Positions 34,856 through 42,629 of a stretch of DNA of 64,000 bases are shown in pieces. How positions within the stretch are numbered: the stretch's first letter is position 1; each line of letters opens with the position of its first letter. Source of the DNA: Massilia oculi (GTDB lineage: Bacteria > Pseudomonadota > Gammaproteobacteria > Burkholderiales > Burkholderiaceae_D); assembly GCF_003143515.1 (NCBI RefSeq), contig NZ_CP029343.1, positions 2,790,001 to 2,854,000 of the forward strand. Direction: 5' to 3'. Below the pieces are notes generated by a model that did not search any database, was not told where the DNA came from, and saw nothing but the letters and a program-made list of their open reading frames with translations. A program made the position numbers and the translations under genes.

Positions 34856-36517
34856 TCAGTTCGAAGCCGCCGGCGTCAGTTCGAAGCGTCCGGTATCCGC
34901 GCCTGCGGTCTGCCCCGCAGCCGGTGACGCGGCCGCAGACGTGGCCGCAGACGTGGCCAAAGCACCGGACGGCGCGGCGGCGGCGGGCGGCTCCCCTTCC
35001 AGCCGCCCGCCCAGCATCAGGCCGGCGCGCGAGGGCATGACATGGCCGTCGGTGGGCAGCACGTGGCTGCCGCCCGGCAGCGGCTTGACCAGGCGCGCCG
35101 TGATCACGAACACCAGCTCGGTGCGGTCCTGCTGGTAGTCGGTGCTGCGAAACAGCGCCCCCAGCACCGGAATATCGCCCAGGCCAGGCAGGCCCTTCAT
35201 GTTGGCGATCAGGTTGTTGCGCACCAGGCCGCCGATCGCGAAGCTCTGGCCGTCGTGCAGCTGCACCGTGGTGCTGGCGCGGCGCGTGGTCACCAGCGGC
35301 ATGATGGCGGTGCCGGTGATGCCGTTGGCGGTGATGCCGATTCCTTCGCGCGACAGTTCGGACACCTCGGGCGCCACCTTCAGGTTGATGCGCCCGCCCG
35401 CCAGCACGGTCGGGGTGAAGCGCACGCCGATCCCGAATTCCTTCTCTTCCAGCGTGACGCGGTCGTCGTCCTGCGACACCGGGATGTAGAACTTGCCGCC
35501 GGCCAGGAAGGAACCTTCCTGGCCGCTGATGGCCAGCACGTTCGGCTCGGCCAGGATGCGCACCAGGCCATCGAGCTTGTCGGCCTCGATGGCGAAGCGG
35601 TTGCCGTTGGTCTTGAGCCCCGACAGGCTGCCGCGCGCCAGGCCGCTCAGGAAATCGGTGGCCAGGGTGGTGGTCCAGCTGCCGGAGCCGAAACTGAAGC
35701 GGGTGCCGGTCTCGAGCCGTTCGAGCAGGGTGCGCGAGACCTCGGCCACCTTGACCTCGAGCTGCACCTGCTGCGGCGCGCTCACCGCCAGCAGGTTGAC
35801 CACCCGGGCGCCGGCGCCGCCAGCCCCACCACCACCGCCACCGCCGCCGCTGGCGCCATTCCTTCCCACCACGATCACGCCGTCGGTCTCGTTGTCCTTG
35901 TCGGCCGCCGGCAACTGGCGCAGCGGGCGCCGCACGTAGGCGCCGGCCAGCTCCACCGCGCGCTGCACGGCGGTGGCGTCGCTGACGGTGCCGGCCAGGA
36001 TCAGGCTGTCGTTGGCCGCCATCACGCGGATGTCCTGCTCGTCCGGCATCGCGGCCTTGAGCGTCGCTTCCAGCCCGCTCGGGTCCATCGCGATGGTGAT
36101 GTCGATCACGCTGCACAAGCCGCTGCGGCCCTGCACGATCATATTGGTGCTGCCGACGTCGACGCCGGCGATGTACAGGGTGTCCGGGGCGACCAGCATG
36201 GCCTGCACCACGGCCGGGTTGCCGACGCTGCGCCGGGCCACCTTCTCGGGCAGGCGCAGCATGGTCGACTTGCCCATCTGGAGCGCCATCGCGGCCGGCC
36301 GCGCCGCCTCGCCGCGGCAGCCTTCGGCGATGCGCGCGGGCGGCTCGCTCGCGCTGCGGGGGAACGCCGGTTTCTTCGGCGCCGGCTTCGGTTCGGCCGC
36401 CTTCTGCGCGGCGGCGGCGGGGATAACGGGGACCGTGCTGGCCAGGACCGGGCCGGCCAGCGCTGCAAGGACGGCGGCAAGGGAAGCGTGCAGTGCGATC
36501 GAGGGACGTCGTTTCAT
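34856..36517 (-). CDS. cpaC: CpaC/RcpA, Flp pilus secretin
   Basis: 553 residues. A signal peptide (SIALHASLAAVLAALAGPVLAS) is followed by the pilus-secretin N-terminal domain with the LRLPEKVARRSVGNPAVVQA and DVGSTNMIV segments, a BON-like region, and a Gly/Ala-rich insertion. The secretin core runs from about residue 250 to 490 (VQLEVKVAEVSRTLLERL ... GLPGLGDIPVLGALFRS ... TELVFVITARLVKP). The C-terminal tail is Ala/Thr/Pro-rich with an imperfect 12-bp tandem repeat. It forms the outer-membrane channel for the Flp pilus. Confidence 0.93.
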   Translation of the reverse strand: MKRRPSIALHASLAAVLAALAGPVLASTVPVIPAAAAQKAAEPKPAPKKPAFPRSASEPPARIAEGCRGEAARPAAMALQMGKSTMLRLPEKVARRSVGNPAVVQAMLVAPDTLYIAGVDVGSTNMIVQGRSGLCSVIDITIAMDPSGLEATLKAAMPDEQDIRVMAANDSLILAGTVSDATAVQRAVELAGAYVRRPLRQLPAADKDNETDGVIVVGRNGASGGGGGGGGAGGAGARVVNLLAVSAPQQVQLEVKVAEVSRTLLERLETGTRFSFGSGSWTTTLATDFLSGLARGSLSGLKTNGNRFAIEADKLDGLVRILAEPNVLAISGQEGSFLAGGKFYIPVSQDDDRVTLEEKEFGIGVRFTPTVLAGGRINLKVAPEVSELSREGIGITANGITGTAIMPLVTTRRASTTVQLHDGQSFAIGGLVRNNLIANMKGLPGLGDIPVLGALFRSTDYQQDRTELVFVITARLVKPLPGGSHVLPTDGHVMPSRAGLMLGGRLEGEPPAAAAPSGALATSAATSAAASPAAGQTAGADTGRFELTPAASN

Positions 36518-36535
36518 GATCGATCCAGTCGGTGG

Positions 36536-37381
36536 TCAGAAGCATTCCTGCGATGCGTGCAGGCCGTTGATGACGCTGATGCAGTCGCGCCTGGGCGGGC
36601 CCGGGGCGCGCACCTGCTGCACGCGCGGCCGCGGCGGTGCCCGCACCACGGGCGGCGGCGCGGCGGCGACCATGGGCAGCAGGTTTTCCTTGGTCGCGCC
36701 GAGGGTGGCGGCGGCGGCCGGATCGACCTGGTTGCGCAGCGCCAGCGACAGGGTGCCCACGCTGCGCGCCAGGTCCAGCTTTTCCGCCTCGCCTGGTGTC
36801 ACCTCGAGCGTGACGGCATTGACCACCTTGGGCTTGGTCTCGTCGCGGTTGACTTCCTGGGCCACCGCCAGCACCAGGATCCGCTCCAGCACGATCTTCG
36901 AGATGCTCTGCTCGCGCACCCGGGTCGCGTTCGGGTCGGGCATGGTCTCGGTACTGACGATGATGTCGACGTAGTTGCCCGGCAGGGTGAAGCCGGCCAC
37001 CCCGATCACGTCGTTGACGCGCACCGTGATCGCGCGCTTGCCCTCGGTGATCAGGGCCGACAGGCCGCCCAGGGTGCCGGCCGGGGCCAGCTTGGCTTCG
37101 CTGATCGGTTCGCCCGCGAGCAGGCTGCTGCGCAATACCCGCCCGCTCAAGGGCGCGGGATCGGTGAAGGCGCCCTTCGGCACGCTGTCCGCCGGCCAGT
37201 CGACCAGCTTGAACATCTCCGGCGTCAGGCGCTGGCCGATGTCGACGTCGGCCCGGGCGACGACGATCCGGCCGGCAGTCGCGCCCGGGGCATTGAGCAG
37301 CCAGCTTCCCGCCAGCGCCACCGCCAGCAGGCCCAGCACCACCGCCAGTGCCATCATGATCACGGCACGCTTGTTCTTCAT
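36536..37381 (-). CDS. cpaB: CpaB/RcpC, Flp pilus assembly protein
   Basis: 281 residues. One N-terminal membrane anchor (VIMMALAVVLGLLAVALAGSWLL) precedes a SAF domain (IVVARADVDIGQRLTPEMFKLVDWPADSVPKGA) and the RcpC domain with ITVRVNDVIGVAGFTLPGNYVDI. A periplasmic Pro-rich C-terminus ends with two Cys. It is thought to help gate the secretin. Its ATG overlaps the stop of the upstream ATPase gene (ATGA). Confidence 0.92.
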   Translation of the reverse strand: MKNKRAVIMMALAVVLGLLAVALAGSWLLNAPGATAGRIVVARADVDIGQRLTPEMFKLVDWPADSVPKGAFTDPAPLSGRVLRSSLLAGEPISEAKLAPAGTLGGLSALITEGKRAITVRVNDVIGVAGFTLPGNYVDIIVSTETMPDPNATRVREQSISKIVLERILVLAVAQEVNRDETKPKVVNAVTLEVTPGEAEKLDLARSVGTLSLALRNQVDPAAAATLGATKENLLPMVAAAPPPVVRAPPRPRVQQVRAPGPPRRDCISVINGLHASQECF

Positions 37382-38814
37382 CGCGCATCCCCTTCCTTGT
37401 CATCCCGCTTCACCGCCGCTGGGTTCGATGCACAAGGCAGCGCGGGCGGCAGGGCGCTGGCTCCGAACAGGCTGCTCCAGGCCTGGACCAGGCCATCCAC
37501 GTCGCAACGCGGCGCGCGGCCGGCGAAGCCGGCGAAATCGGCGATCCGCCCCAGCAGCTCGTGCGGCCAGGCGGCCAGCAATGGGCGCCGGGTGCGGCGA
37601 TGCAGTTCGTCGATCAGGTAATCGAATGCCGCCTCGTCGAAGTCGATGCGGCGCAGCCGCGCCTGGCGCCGCAGCAGCGCGCGGTAACTCGATTCGGACA
37701 GCGGCCCCACGGCGATGCGGTAGCCGATGCGGCGCAGGCAGGCGTCGTCCAGCACCGATTCGGGCGCCAGGCTGGTGGCCAGCACCAGGCCGACGTCGAA
37801 CGGCAGCGCGTGGCTCGGACCGTGCGGCACCGTCACGTGATCCTGGCCGGCCTCCAGCGCGCCCAGCCAGCGGTGCAGCAGCTCGCCGGCCGGCATCCGC
37901 TGGCGACCCAGGTCGTCCAGCACCAGCAGGCCGTTATTGGCCAGGATATGGGGTGGCGCGCGCAGCACGCCGCTGGCGGCGTCCACCCGCAGTTCCAGCA
38001 TGTCGCGCGTGAGCTCGGCGCCGACGTGCACCAGCGGCCGCTGGCTCAGGGCCCAGCGCGCGTCGCAGCTGCGGCGCTCCTCGAGGCCGCGCATCTGCAG
38101 CGGCGCCGGATGCAGGGCGGGGTCGTGCAGCTGGACGATCTCGTGGTTGACCAGCACCGCGTACGGCACCGCGATCGGATCCTGGCGCAGGCGCGCGAGC
38201 TTGCGCGCCAGGGTGGTCTTGCCGCTCCCGGACGGGCCGTACAGCAGCAGCGGACGGCCGGAATGCAGGGCCGCGCCGATCAGTTCGCGCGTCGCCGGTT
38301 CCAGGCCGTCGCCGTCGAGCACCGCTTCGAGTTCGGCGCGCGCCACGCGCGGCGCGTCCGGCTGGCGCTGCGACTGCTGCGCCACCACCGAGCGCCAGGC
38401 CGCCAGCGTCGCCGGCGCCGGGCCGGCATAGCGCGACTCGGCCAGGTGCTCGCCGGCGGCGCGCTCGCCGGCGGCGGTGAGCTGGTAGTGCACGTCGAGA
38501 TCGGTCTCGCCCGAATAGGCGACTTCGGCCTGCTGGCCGGCGACCAGGCCCTGCAGCACTTCGCGCACCACGCTGACCGACAGCCGCAGGCGTCCGGTGA
38601 TCCTGGACAGTGGCGTCTTGCCGCCCGCATGCAGGACCTTGAGCACCAGCCCCGTCACCAGGCGCGGATCGAGCCCGGTGTCGCGCACCGTGCGCGGCTG
38701 GCGCGGCAGTACGGCGGTCACGTCGCCATCGCTTGACGACACGCTGGCCGCGGATCCGAACGGCGTCGCATCGTGCCAGGCGGCGGCTGTAGTGGCCGAC
38801 AACATTCCAGTCAT
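37378..38814 (-). CDS. Winged-helix AAA+ ATPase of the tad locus
   Basis: 478 residues with a strong AGGAGG site. Residues of about 40-125 look like a winged-helix domain (LVTGLVLKVLHAGGKTPLSRITGRLRLSVSVVREVLQGLVAG). The C-terminal part is an AAA+/MoxR-like ATPase with Walker A GPSGSGKTT near 190 and Walker B LLVLDDLG near 290. It overlaps cpaB by four bases and so is the first gene of the pilus assembly operon. It is not one of the classical Tad components; a regulatory or chaperone role is possible. Similar ATPases are known in betaproteobacterial tad loci without assigned function. Confidence 0.8.
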   Translation of the reverse strand: MTGMLSATTAAAWHDATPFGSAASVSSSDGDVTAVLPRQPRTVRDTGLDPRLVTGLVLKVLHAGGKTPLSRITGRLRLSVSVVREVLQGLVAGQQAEVAYSGETDLDVHYQLTAAGERAAGEHLAESRYAGPAPATLAAWRSVVAQQSQRQPDAPRVARAELEAVLDGDGLEPATRELIGAALHSGRPLLLYGPSGSGKTTLARKLARLRQDPIAVPYAVLVNHEIVQLHDPALHPAPLQMRGLEERRSCDARWALSQRPLVHVGAELTRDMLELRVDAASGVLRAPPHILANNGLLVLDDLGRQRMPAGELLHRWLGALEAGQDHVTVPHGPSHALPFDVGLVLATSLAPESVLDDACLRRIGYRIAVGPLSESSYRALLRRQARLRRIDFDEAAFDYLIDELHRRTRRPLLAAWPHELLGRIADFAGFAGRAPRCDVDGLVQAWSSLFGASALPPALPCASNPAAVKRDDKEGDAR

Positions 38815-38927
38815 GAACCCTCCTGCCCATGAAGATGTTCGGAAAACCTTGATTTGATTCTAGCGAGCGGCCTCATCAGGCACTTGATACCTGACAAAGG
38901 CTTAACATCACCCCGGAACGACCGCCC

Positions 38928-39476
38928 TCACAACAGCGGCCGATCGGCATAACGGCTGACCAGCAAGGCGATGGCGCCGCCGGCGATCGCCACTCCGTAG
39001 GGAATCGATCCGGCGCTGGGCGGGCCGCCGGCGCTGCCGGGCATCGGCGCGTGCGGCAGGCGCAGCAGCGTGGGCCGCACGATCCCCCACAGGTTCGACA
39101 ACACCATGCGCAGGCGGCCCTTGAAGACGATCACGGCGAGCGCCATCACGCCGCCCGCGCACCAGGCCAGGATGGCGATGCGCAGCGCGTCGCCGGGGCC
39201 GGCGAAGGCGCCCACGGCCGCCATCATCTTGACGTCCCCGGCTGCCATGCCGCGGACCAGATAAAAGGGAAGAAAGACCGCGAGTCCGGTCGCCGCCCCG
39301 CCCAGCCAGGCGAGCAGCCCGTCCACCGGTTGCGGCGACAGCAAGTGCAGGACCAGGGCGCCGAACATGCCGGCGGCCAGCAGCCGGTTCGGGATGCGGC
39401 GGCTCTCCAGGTCCTTGAGCGCCGCCGCGGTGACCAGCAGCAGCAGCAGCGTATCGAGGTAAGTTGCGACAGCCAT
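38928..39476 (-). CDS. tadV: TadV/CpaA prepilin peptidase (A24 family)
   Basis: A 182-residue integral membrane aspartic protease. The first catalytic Asp lies in LKDLESRRIPN near residue 22 and the second in the GDVKMM motif near 80 (AAGDVKMMAAVGAF). The short length without a methylase domain is normal for the CpaA type. It cleaves the Flp prepilin at its Gly-Val junction. It lies between the flp pilin and the assembly operon on the same strand. Confidence 0.9.
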   Translation of the reverse strand: MAVATYLDTLLLLLVTAAALKDLESRRIPNRLLAAGMFGALVLHLLSPQPVDGLLAWLGGAATGLAVFLPFYLVRGMAAGDVKMMAAVGAFAGPGDALRIAILAWCAGGVMALAVIVFKGRLRMVLSNLWGIVRPTLLRLPHAPMPGSAGGPPSAGSIPYGVAIAGGAIALLVSRYADRPLL

Positions 39477-39504
39477 GATCGGATTCCCCGAAATTGAAAA
39501 GCCG

Positions 39505-39543
39505 AAAAAAAAGCCCCCCAGGGCCGAACCGCGTCCCGGGGGC
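39505..39543 (-). terminator. Intrinsic terminator/attenuator between flp and tadV
   Basis: On the minus strand GCCCCCGGGACGCGG ... GGCCCTGGGGGGC forms a strong hairpin followed by eight T. It lies directly after the flp pilin gene, so pilin mRNA can be made in excess while part of the transcripts read on into tadV. Confidence 0.85.
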
Positions 39544-39550
39544 AGGCAGA

Positions 39551-39739
39551 TTACGGAGCAGTTGGAGTGTCGAACTGGTCTCGGATGTACTCGAAGGCCT
39601 GCTTGATCTCATCGCCGACTTGACCGGCGACACCGGCCATCACCACGCCGATGAGGGCGGCGATCAGGCCATACTCGATGGCGGTCACACCGTTTTCGTC
39701 AGCGAAAAATGCTTTGATGGCGGAGGTAATCGTGCTCAT
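39551..39739 (-). CDS. flp: Flp/Fap-type pilin
   Basis: 62 residues from ATG 39739, with AAGGAG upstream; an upstream in-frame extension to 39904 lacks support. The prepilin leader MSTITSAIKAFFADENG is cleaved after Gly17. The mature protein begins VTAIEYGLIAALIGVVMAG, with the Glu+5/Tyr+6 pair and hydrophobic helix that define Flp pilins. The short acidic C-terminus ends DTPTAP. It is the major subunit of the Flp pilus used for adherence. Confidence 0.95.
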   Translation of the reverse strand: MSTITSAIKAFFADENGVTAIEYGLIAALIGVVMAGVAGQVGDEIKQAFEYIRDQFDTPTAP

Positions 39740-40126
39740 GAAAAACTCCTTATGATGGTTGAGGAAATACTGGCTGCGACTGGGCCCCGTCGCTACTGCT
39801 GTGTTACGTTTGCCAGTGAATTCACTGTACCGATTAATGCCGCTGGGCAAGTTGAGCACCGACAACTTTTCCAAGCGGAAATACGAGCTTCTGATAAGAA
39901 GCAAGCTCGCGGGCGATGTGTCACGCCGCCCGAAAACGATGAATAAAAATTGTTAAGAATAGTTGCCGGTAATACAAAAAAGTATTATGCTGTTTTGCTT
40001 GACCGCTGAAAAATGCGGCACCGCCGATCGTGGCGCGCTGGGCGTCTGGCGCGCTCTGCCTGTGCGCCACGCCCCGAGCGGGGCGGTCTCCCGGTACCCC
40101 TTATTGCTTGGTCTGATAACGACGAC
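39740..40126. other. Divergent spacer between flp and the diguanylate cyclase gene
   Basis: A 387-base AT-richer stretch holding the promoters of flp (minus) and the GGDEF gene (plus). I see no convincing pair of promoter boxes, no sigma54 motif and no second gene. A TATTAT box at about 39982 on the plus strand is the only suggestive element. Confidence 0.5.
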
Positions 40127-41161
40127 ATGGATTCCCTGCTGCGACACATGGTGGACATGACCGGCCACCGCGATCACACCATGCTGGACATCTCCGTGAT
40201 TTCGGCGGTCCAGGAATTGTCAGGCGCAGCCCGCACCAGGGTGCTCACCATTTCCAGCGTCGGCGAACAGTACTTCGTGCGCTCGCGCGCCTGCATCCAT
40301 GCCGGCAGCGTGGCCTGCCCCGAAGAGCCGCAGGACAGCGGTCCCGGCGAACCGATCGCCCTCTATCCCGAACTCGGCGCCTGCCTGCGCCGTCACGAGC
40401 CGCGCGCCGAAAGCGTCGGCGCCGACGGTCTGCGCAGCCTGTGGCTGCCAATCTGGTTCGGCGACAAGGCCGACACCTGCCTCGAGATCGTGCACGCCGA
40501 ACCGTTCACGCCCGAGGCGCTGTACATGGTCAACGGGATCGTCAGCGTGTACCGCAACTTCCAGAACCTGCTCGACTACAGCGAGCGCGACTCGCTCACG
40601 GGCCTGCTCAACCGCAAGACCTTCGACGACCAGCTGGCGCGCATGCTGCAAGCCTCCGAAACCGATGCCAACGCCCCCGGCCAGGCCGAGCGGCGCCATC
40701 ACAACGGCGAAGAAAAGCAGTGGCTGGCGGTGGTCGACGTCGACCACTTCAAGGGCGTCAACGATCGTTTTGGCCACCTGTACGGCGATGAGGTGCTGAT
40801 CCTGATCGCCAACCTGCTGCAGTCGTCGTTCCGCGCCCAGGACCGGGTGTTCCGCTTCGGCGGAGAAGAATTCGTGGTGCTGCTGCGCTCGACCAACCTG
40901 GAGAACGCACGCCGCATCATCGAGCGCTTCCGCGCCGACGTCGAGAGCCACGATTTCCCGCAGGTGGGCCGGGTCACGGTCAGCATCGGCTTCACCAGCG
41001 TCAGCGCCGCCGATTCGCCGGTGGTCACGCTGGGCCACGCCGACCAGGCCCTGTACTACGCCAAGGCCCACGGCCGCAACCGCGTGTGCCACTACGAAGA
41101 GCTGGTCGCGAGCGGAATGCTGCAGACCGTCGCCGTCAACGACACCGCCGAGTTCTTTTGA
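40127..41161 (+). CDS. Diguanylate cyclase (GGDEF)
   Basis: 344 residues from ATG 40127. An N-terminal sensory region of about 140 residues has a GAF-like look (VLTISSVGEQYFVRSRA ... LWLPIWFGDKADTCLEIVHAE). The GGDEF domain starts DSLTGLLNRKTFDDQL and has the active site GGEEF at 245-249. An inhibitory site RxxD (Arg236-Asp239) stands five residues before it. The enzyme should make cyclic di-GMP and be feedback-inhibited. It is soluble, with no membrane helix. It is convergent with an HD-GYP phosphodiesterase and next to the tad pilus locus. Confidence 0.92.
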   Translation: MDSLLRHMVDMTGHRDHTMLDISVISAVQELSGAARTRVLTISSVGEQYFVRSRACIHAGSVACPEEPQDSGPGEPIALYPELGACLRRHEPRAESVGADGLRSLWLPIWFGDKADTCLEIVHAEPFTPEALYMVNGIVSVYRNFQNLLDYSERDSLTGLLNRKTFDDQLARMLQASETDANAPGQAERRHHNGEEKQWLAVVDVDHFKGVNDRFGHLYGDEVLILIANLLQSSFRAQDRVFRFGGEEFVVLLRSTNLENARRIIERFRADVESHDFPQVGRVTVSIGFTSVSAADSPVVTLGHADQALYYAKAHGRNRVCHYEELVASGMLQTVAVNDTAEFF

Positions 41162-41185
41162 CGCCCTGCGGGGCGGATGATGGAT

Positions 41186-42409
41186 TCAGGCCAGCTGCAT
41201 GAAGCGCAGCGGGTCGACCTGCCACTTCGCGGCCGACTCGTGGCTCACGATGCGGTCGCCGCCGCCGAAGCCCACCGCGCGCGACAGGTCGACCGTCTCG
41301 GGGCGGATATACACCTGTCTCTTCGCATGGAAGAACACGTTCACCTTCGGCGTGAGCAGGCTCGATTCGTGCGGCTCGACCACCACGCCCAGCCGGCCCG
41401 ACTCCAGCAGCACCAGGGTGCCGACCGGGTAGATGCCGACGCAGCGCATGAATTCCTGCGTCAGCGCCGGATTGAAGTGGTGCTTGCTCCACTCGTAGAT
41501 CTTGCGTAGCGCCTCGGCCGCTGGCATGCCCTTGTGATAGCAGCGGTCGGACGTGATCGCGTCGTACACGTCGACGATGGCCGCCATCTGCGCCAGCTCG
41601 CTGATGCCGTCGCCGGCCTGGCGGTCCGGATAGCCGCTGCCGTCGCGCCGCTCGTGGTGGTGCAGCGTGATGTCGAGCGGCACCGGTCCGATGCCGGGCG
41701 TCTTCACCAGGATATCGTGGCCGTCGCGCGGATGGCGCTTGACGATGTCGAATTCGTCGTCGGTCAGGCGCCCCTGCTTGTTGAGGATGGCGTCCGGCAC
41801 CAGCGCCTTGCCGGTGTCGTGCAGCAGTCCGCCCAGGCCGGCCTGGTAGATGGCCTCCTCGTCCAAGCCGCGCGAGCGGCAGAAGGCGACCAGCAGCGCG
41901 CACACGCTGACCGAGTGGAGAAACGTGTAGTCGTCCTTGTTCTTGATCTGCAGGAGGCTGAGCAAGGCGCCCGAGTTGCGCAGGATCGATTCGGTGACGT
42001 GCTGCACCACCGGGCTCACCTGGTCCAGCTCGACTGCCTTGCCCAGGCGCGCGTCCTGCATCACGGTGCGCACCACGTCTGTGGCCTGGCGCCGCACATG
42101 CACCGCGCGCTGCAATTCCTCGGCCAGCGGCACCCGCACGCGTCCGTGCGCGGTGGCTGCCTCCGCCAGCGCCTTCACCTCGGCCTCGGTGGCGGCCGCG
42201 CTTTCGTCGACGGTCGGCGCGTCGACGTCCAGGCCGCGCCGGCAATCGATCACGACGCCGCGGATGCGCGCGTCGACGATCTTGCGGATCTCGGCCTCCT
42301 CGGTGATCAGGAACTGGCTGCGCACGAATGGATGCTCCATCCAGCCGCAATCCAGGTCCTGGATGAACATGCCCACCCTGAGCTGTGAAGAATCCACTTT
42401 CTTCAGCAT
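41186..42409 (-). CDS. HD-GYP cyclic di-GMP phosphodiesterase
   Basis: 407 residues from ATG 42409 (MLKKVDSSQLRVGMF). The N-terminal DUF3391 domain (about 1-125) is followed by an HD-GYP domain with HDTGK at 197-201, HPRDGHDIL near 226 and the defining HHERRDGSGYP at about 251-261. All metal ligands are visible, so hydrolysis of cyclic di-GMP is expected. Its 3' end faces that of the diguanylate cyclase with 24 bases between, forming an opposing pair. Confidence 0.93.
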   Translation of the reverse strand: MLKKVDSSQLRVGMFIQDLDCGWMEHPFVRSQFLITEEAEIRKIVDARIRGVVIDCRRGLDVDAPTVDESAAATEAEVKALAEAATAHGRVRVPLAEELQRAVHVRRQATDVVRTVMQDARLGKAVELDQVSPVVQHVTESILRNSGALLSLLQIKNKDDYTFLHSVSVCALLVAFCRSRGLDEEAIYQAGLGGLLHDTGKALVPDAILNKQGRLTDDEFDIVKRHPRDGHDILVKTPGIGPVPLDITLHHHERRDGSGYPDRQAGDGISELAQMAAIVDVYDAITSDRCYHKGMPAAEALRKIYEWSKHHFNPALTQEFMRCVGIYPVGTLVLLESGRLGVVVEPHESSLLTPKVNVFFHAKRQVYIRPETVDLSRAVGFGGGDRIVSHESAAKWQVDPLRFMQLA

Positions 42410-42560
42410 CTGTCGCGTCTCTTCTTGTACATGAATTCCGGCGCCACGCGCCCTTATGCACCGAGTATAGCAAGCCGTTTGCGTATTGGAACTCAGTGTT
42501 GCCCCAGGGATACGCAATGTGAAATGGATCGACGTCGACCGTATTACTTCGCCGCGAGCT

Positions 42561-42580
42561 TGACGTTAACGTTAACGTCA
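42561..42580. promoter_or_regulatory. Perfect 20-bp palindrome upstream of icmF
   Basis: TGACGTTAACGTTAACGTCA is fully self-complementary and contains two overlapping ACGTTAACGT palindromes offset by six bases. It lies 50 bases before the icmF start, between that gene and the divergent HD-GYP gene. It is probably the binding site of a regulator of acyl-CoA or branched-chain catabolism; the regulator is not in this window. Confidence 0.75.
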
Positions 42581-42629
42581 TATAACTTACCAGCATCCCG
42601 TCCTCACCGATCCCAAGGACCCTCTCCCC

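Noticed and set aside
34928..34960. Tandem 12-bp repeat in the secretin gene tail
   Set aside because: Two adjacent copies of GGCCGCAGACGT encode an Ala/Thr/Ser linker. This is ordinary low complexity in a disordered C-terminus and not a separate element.
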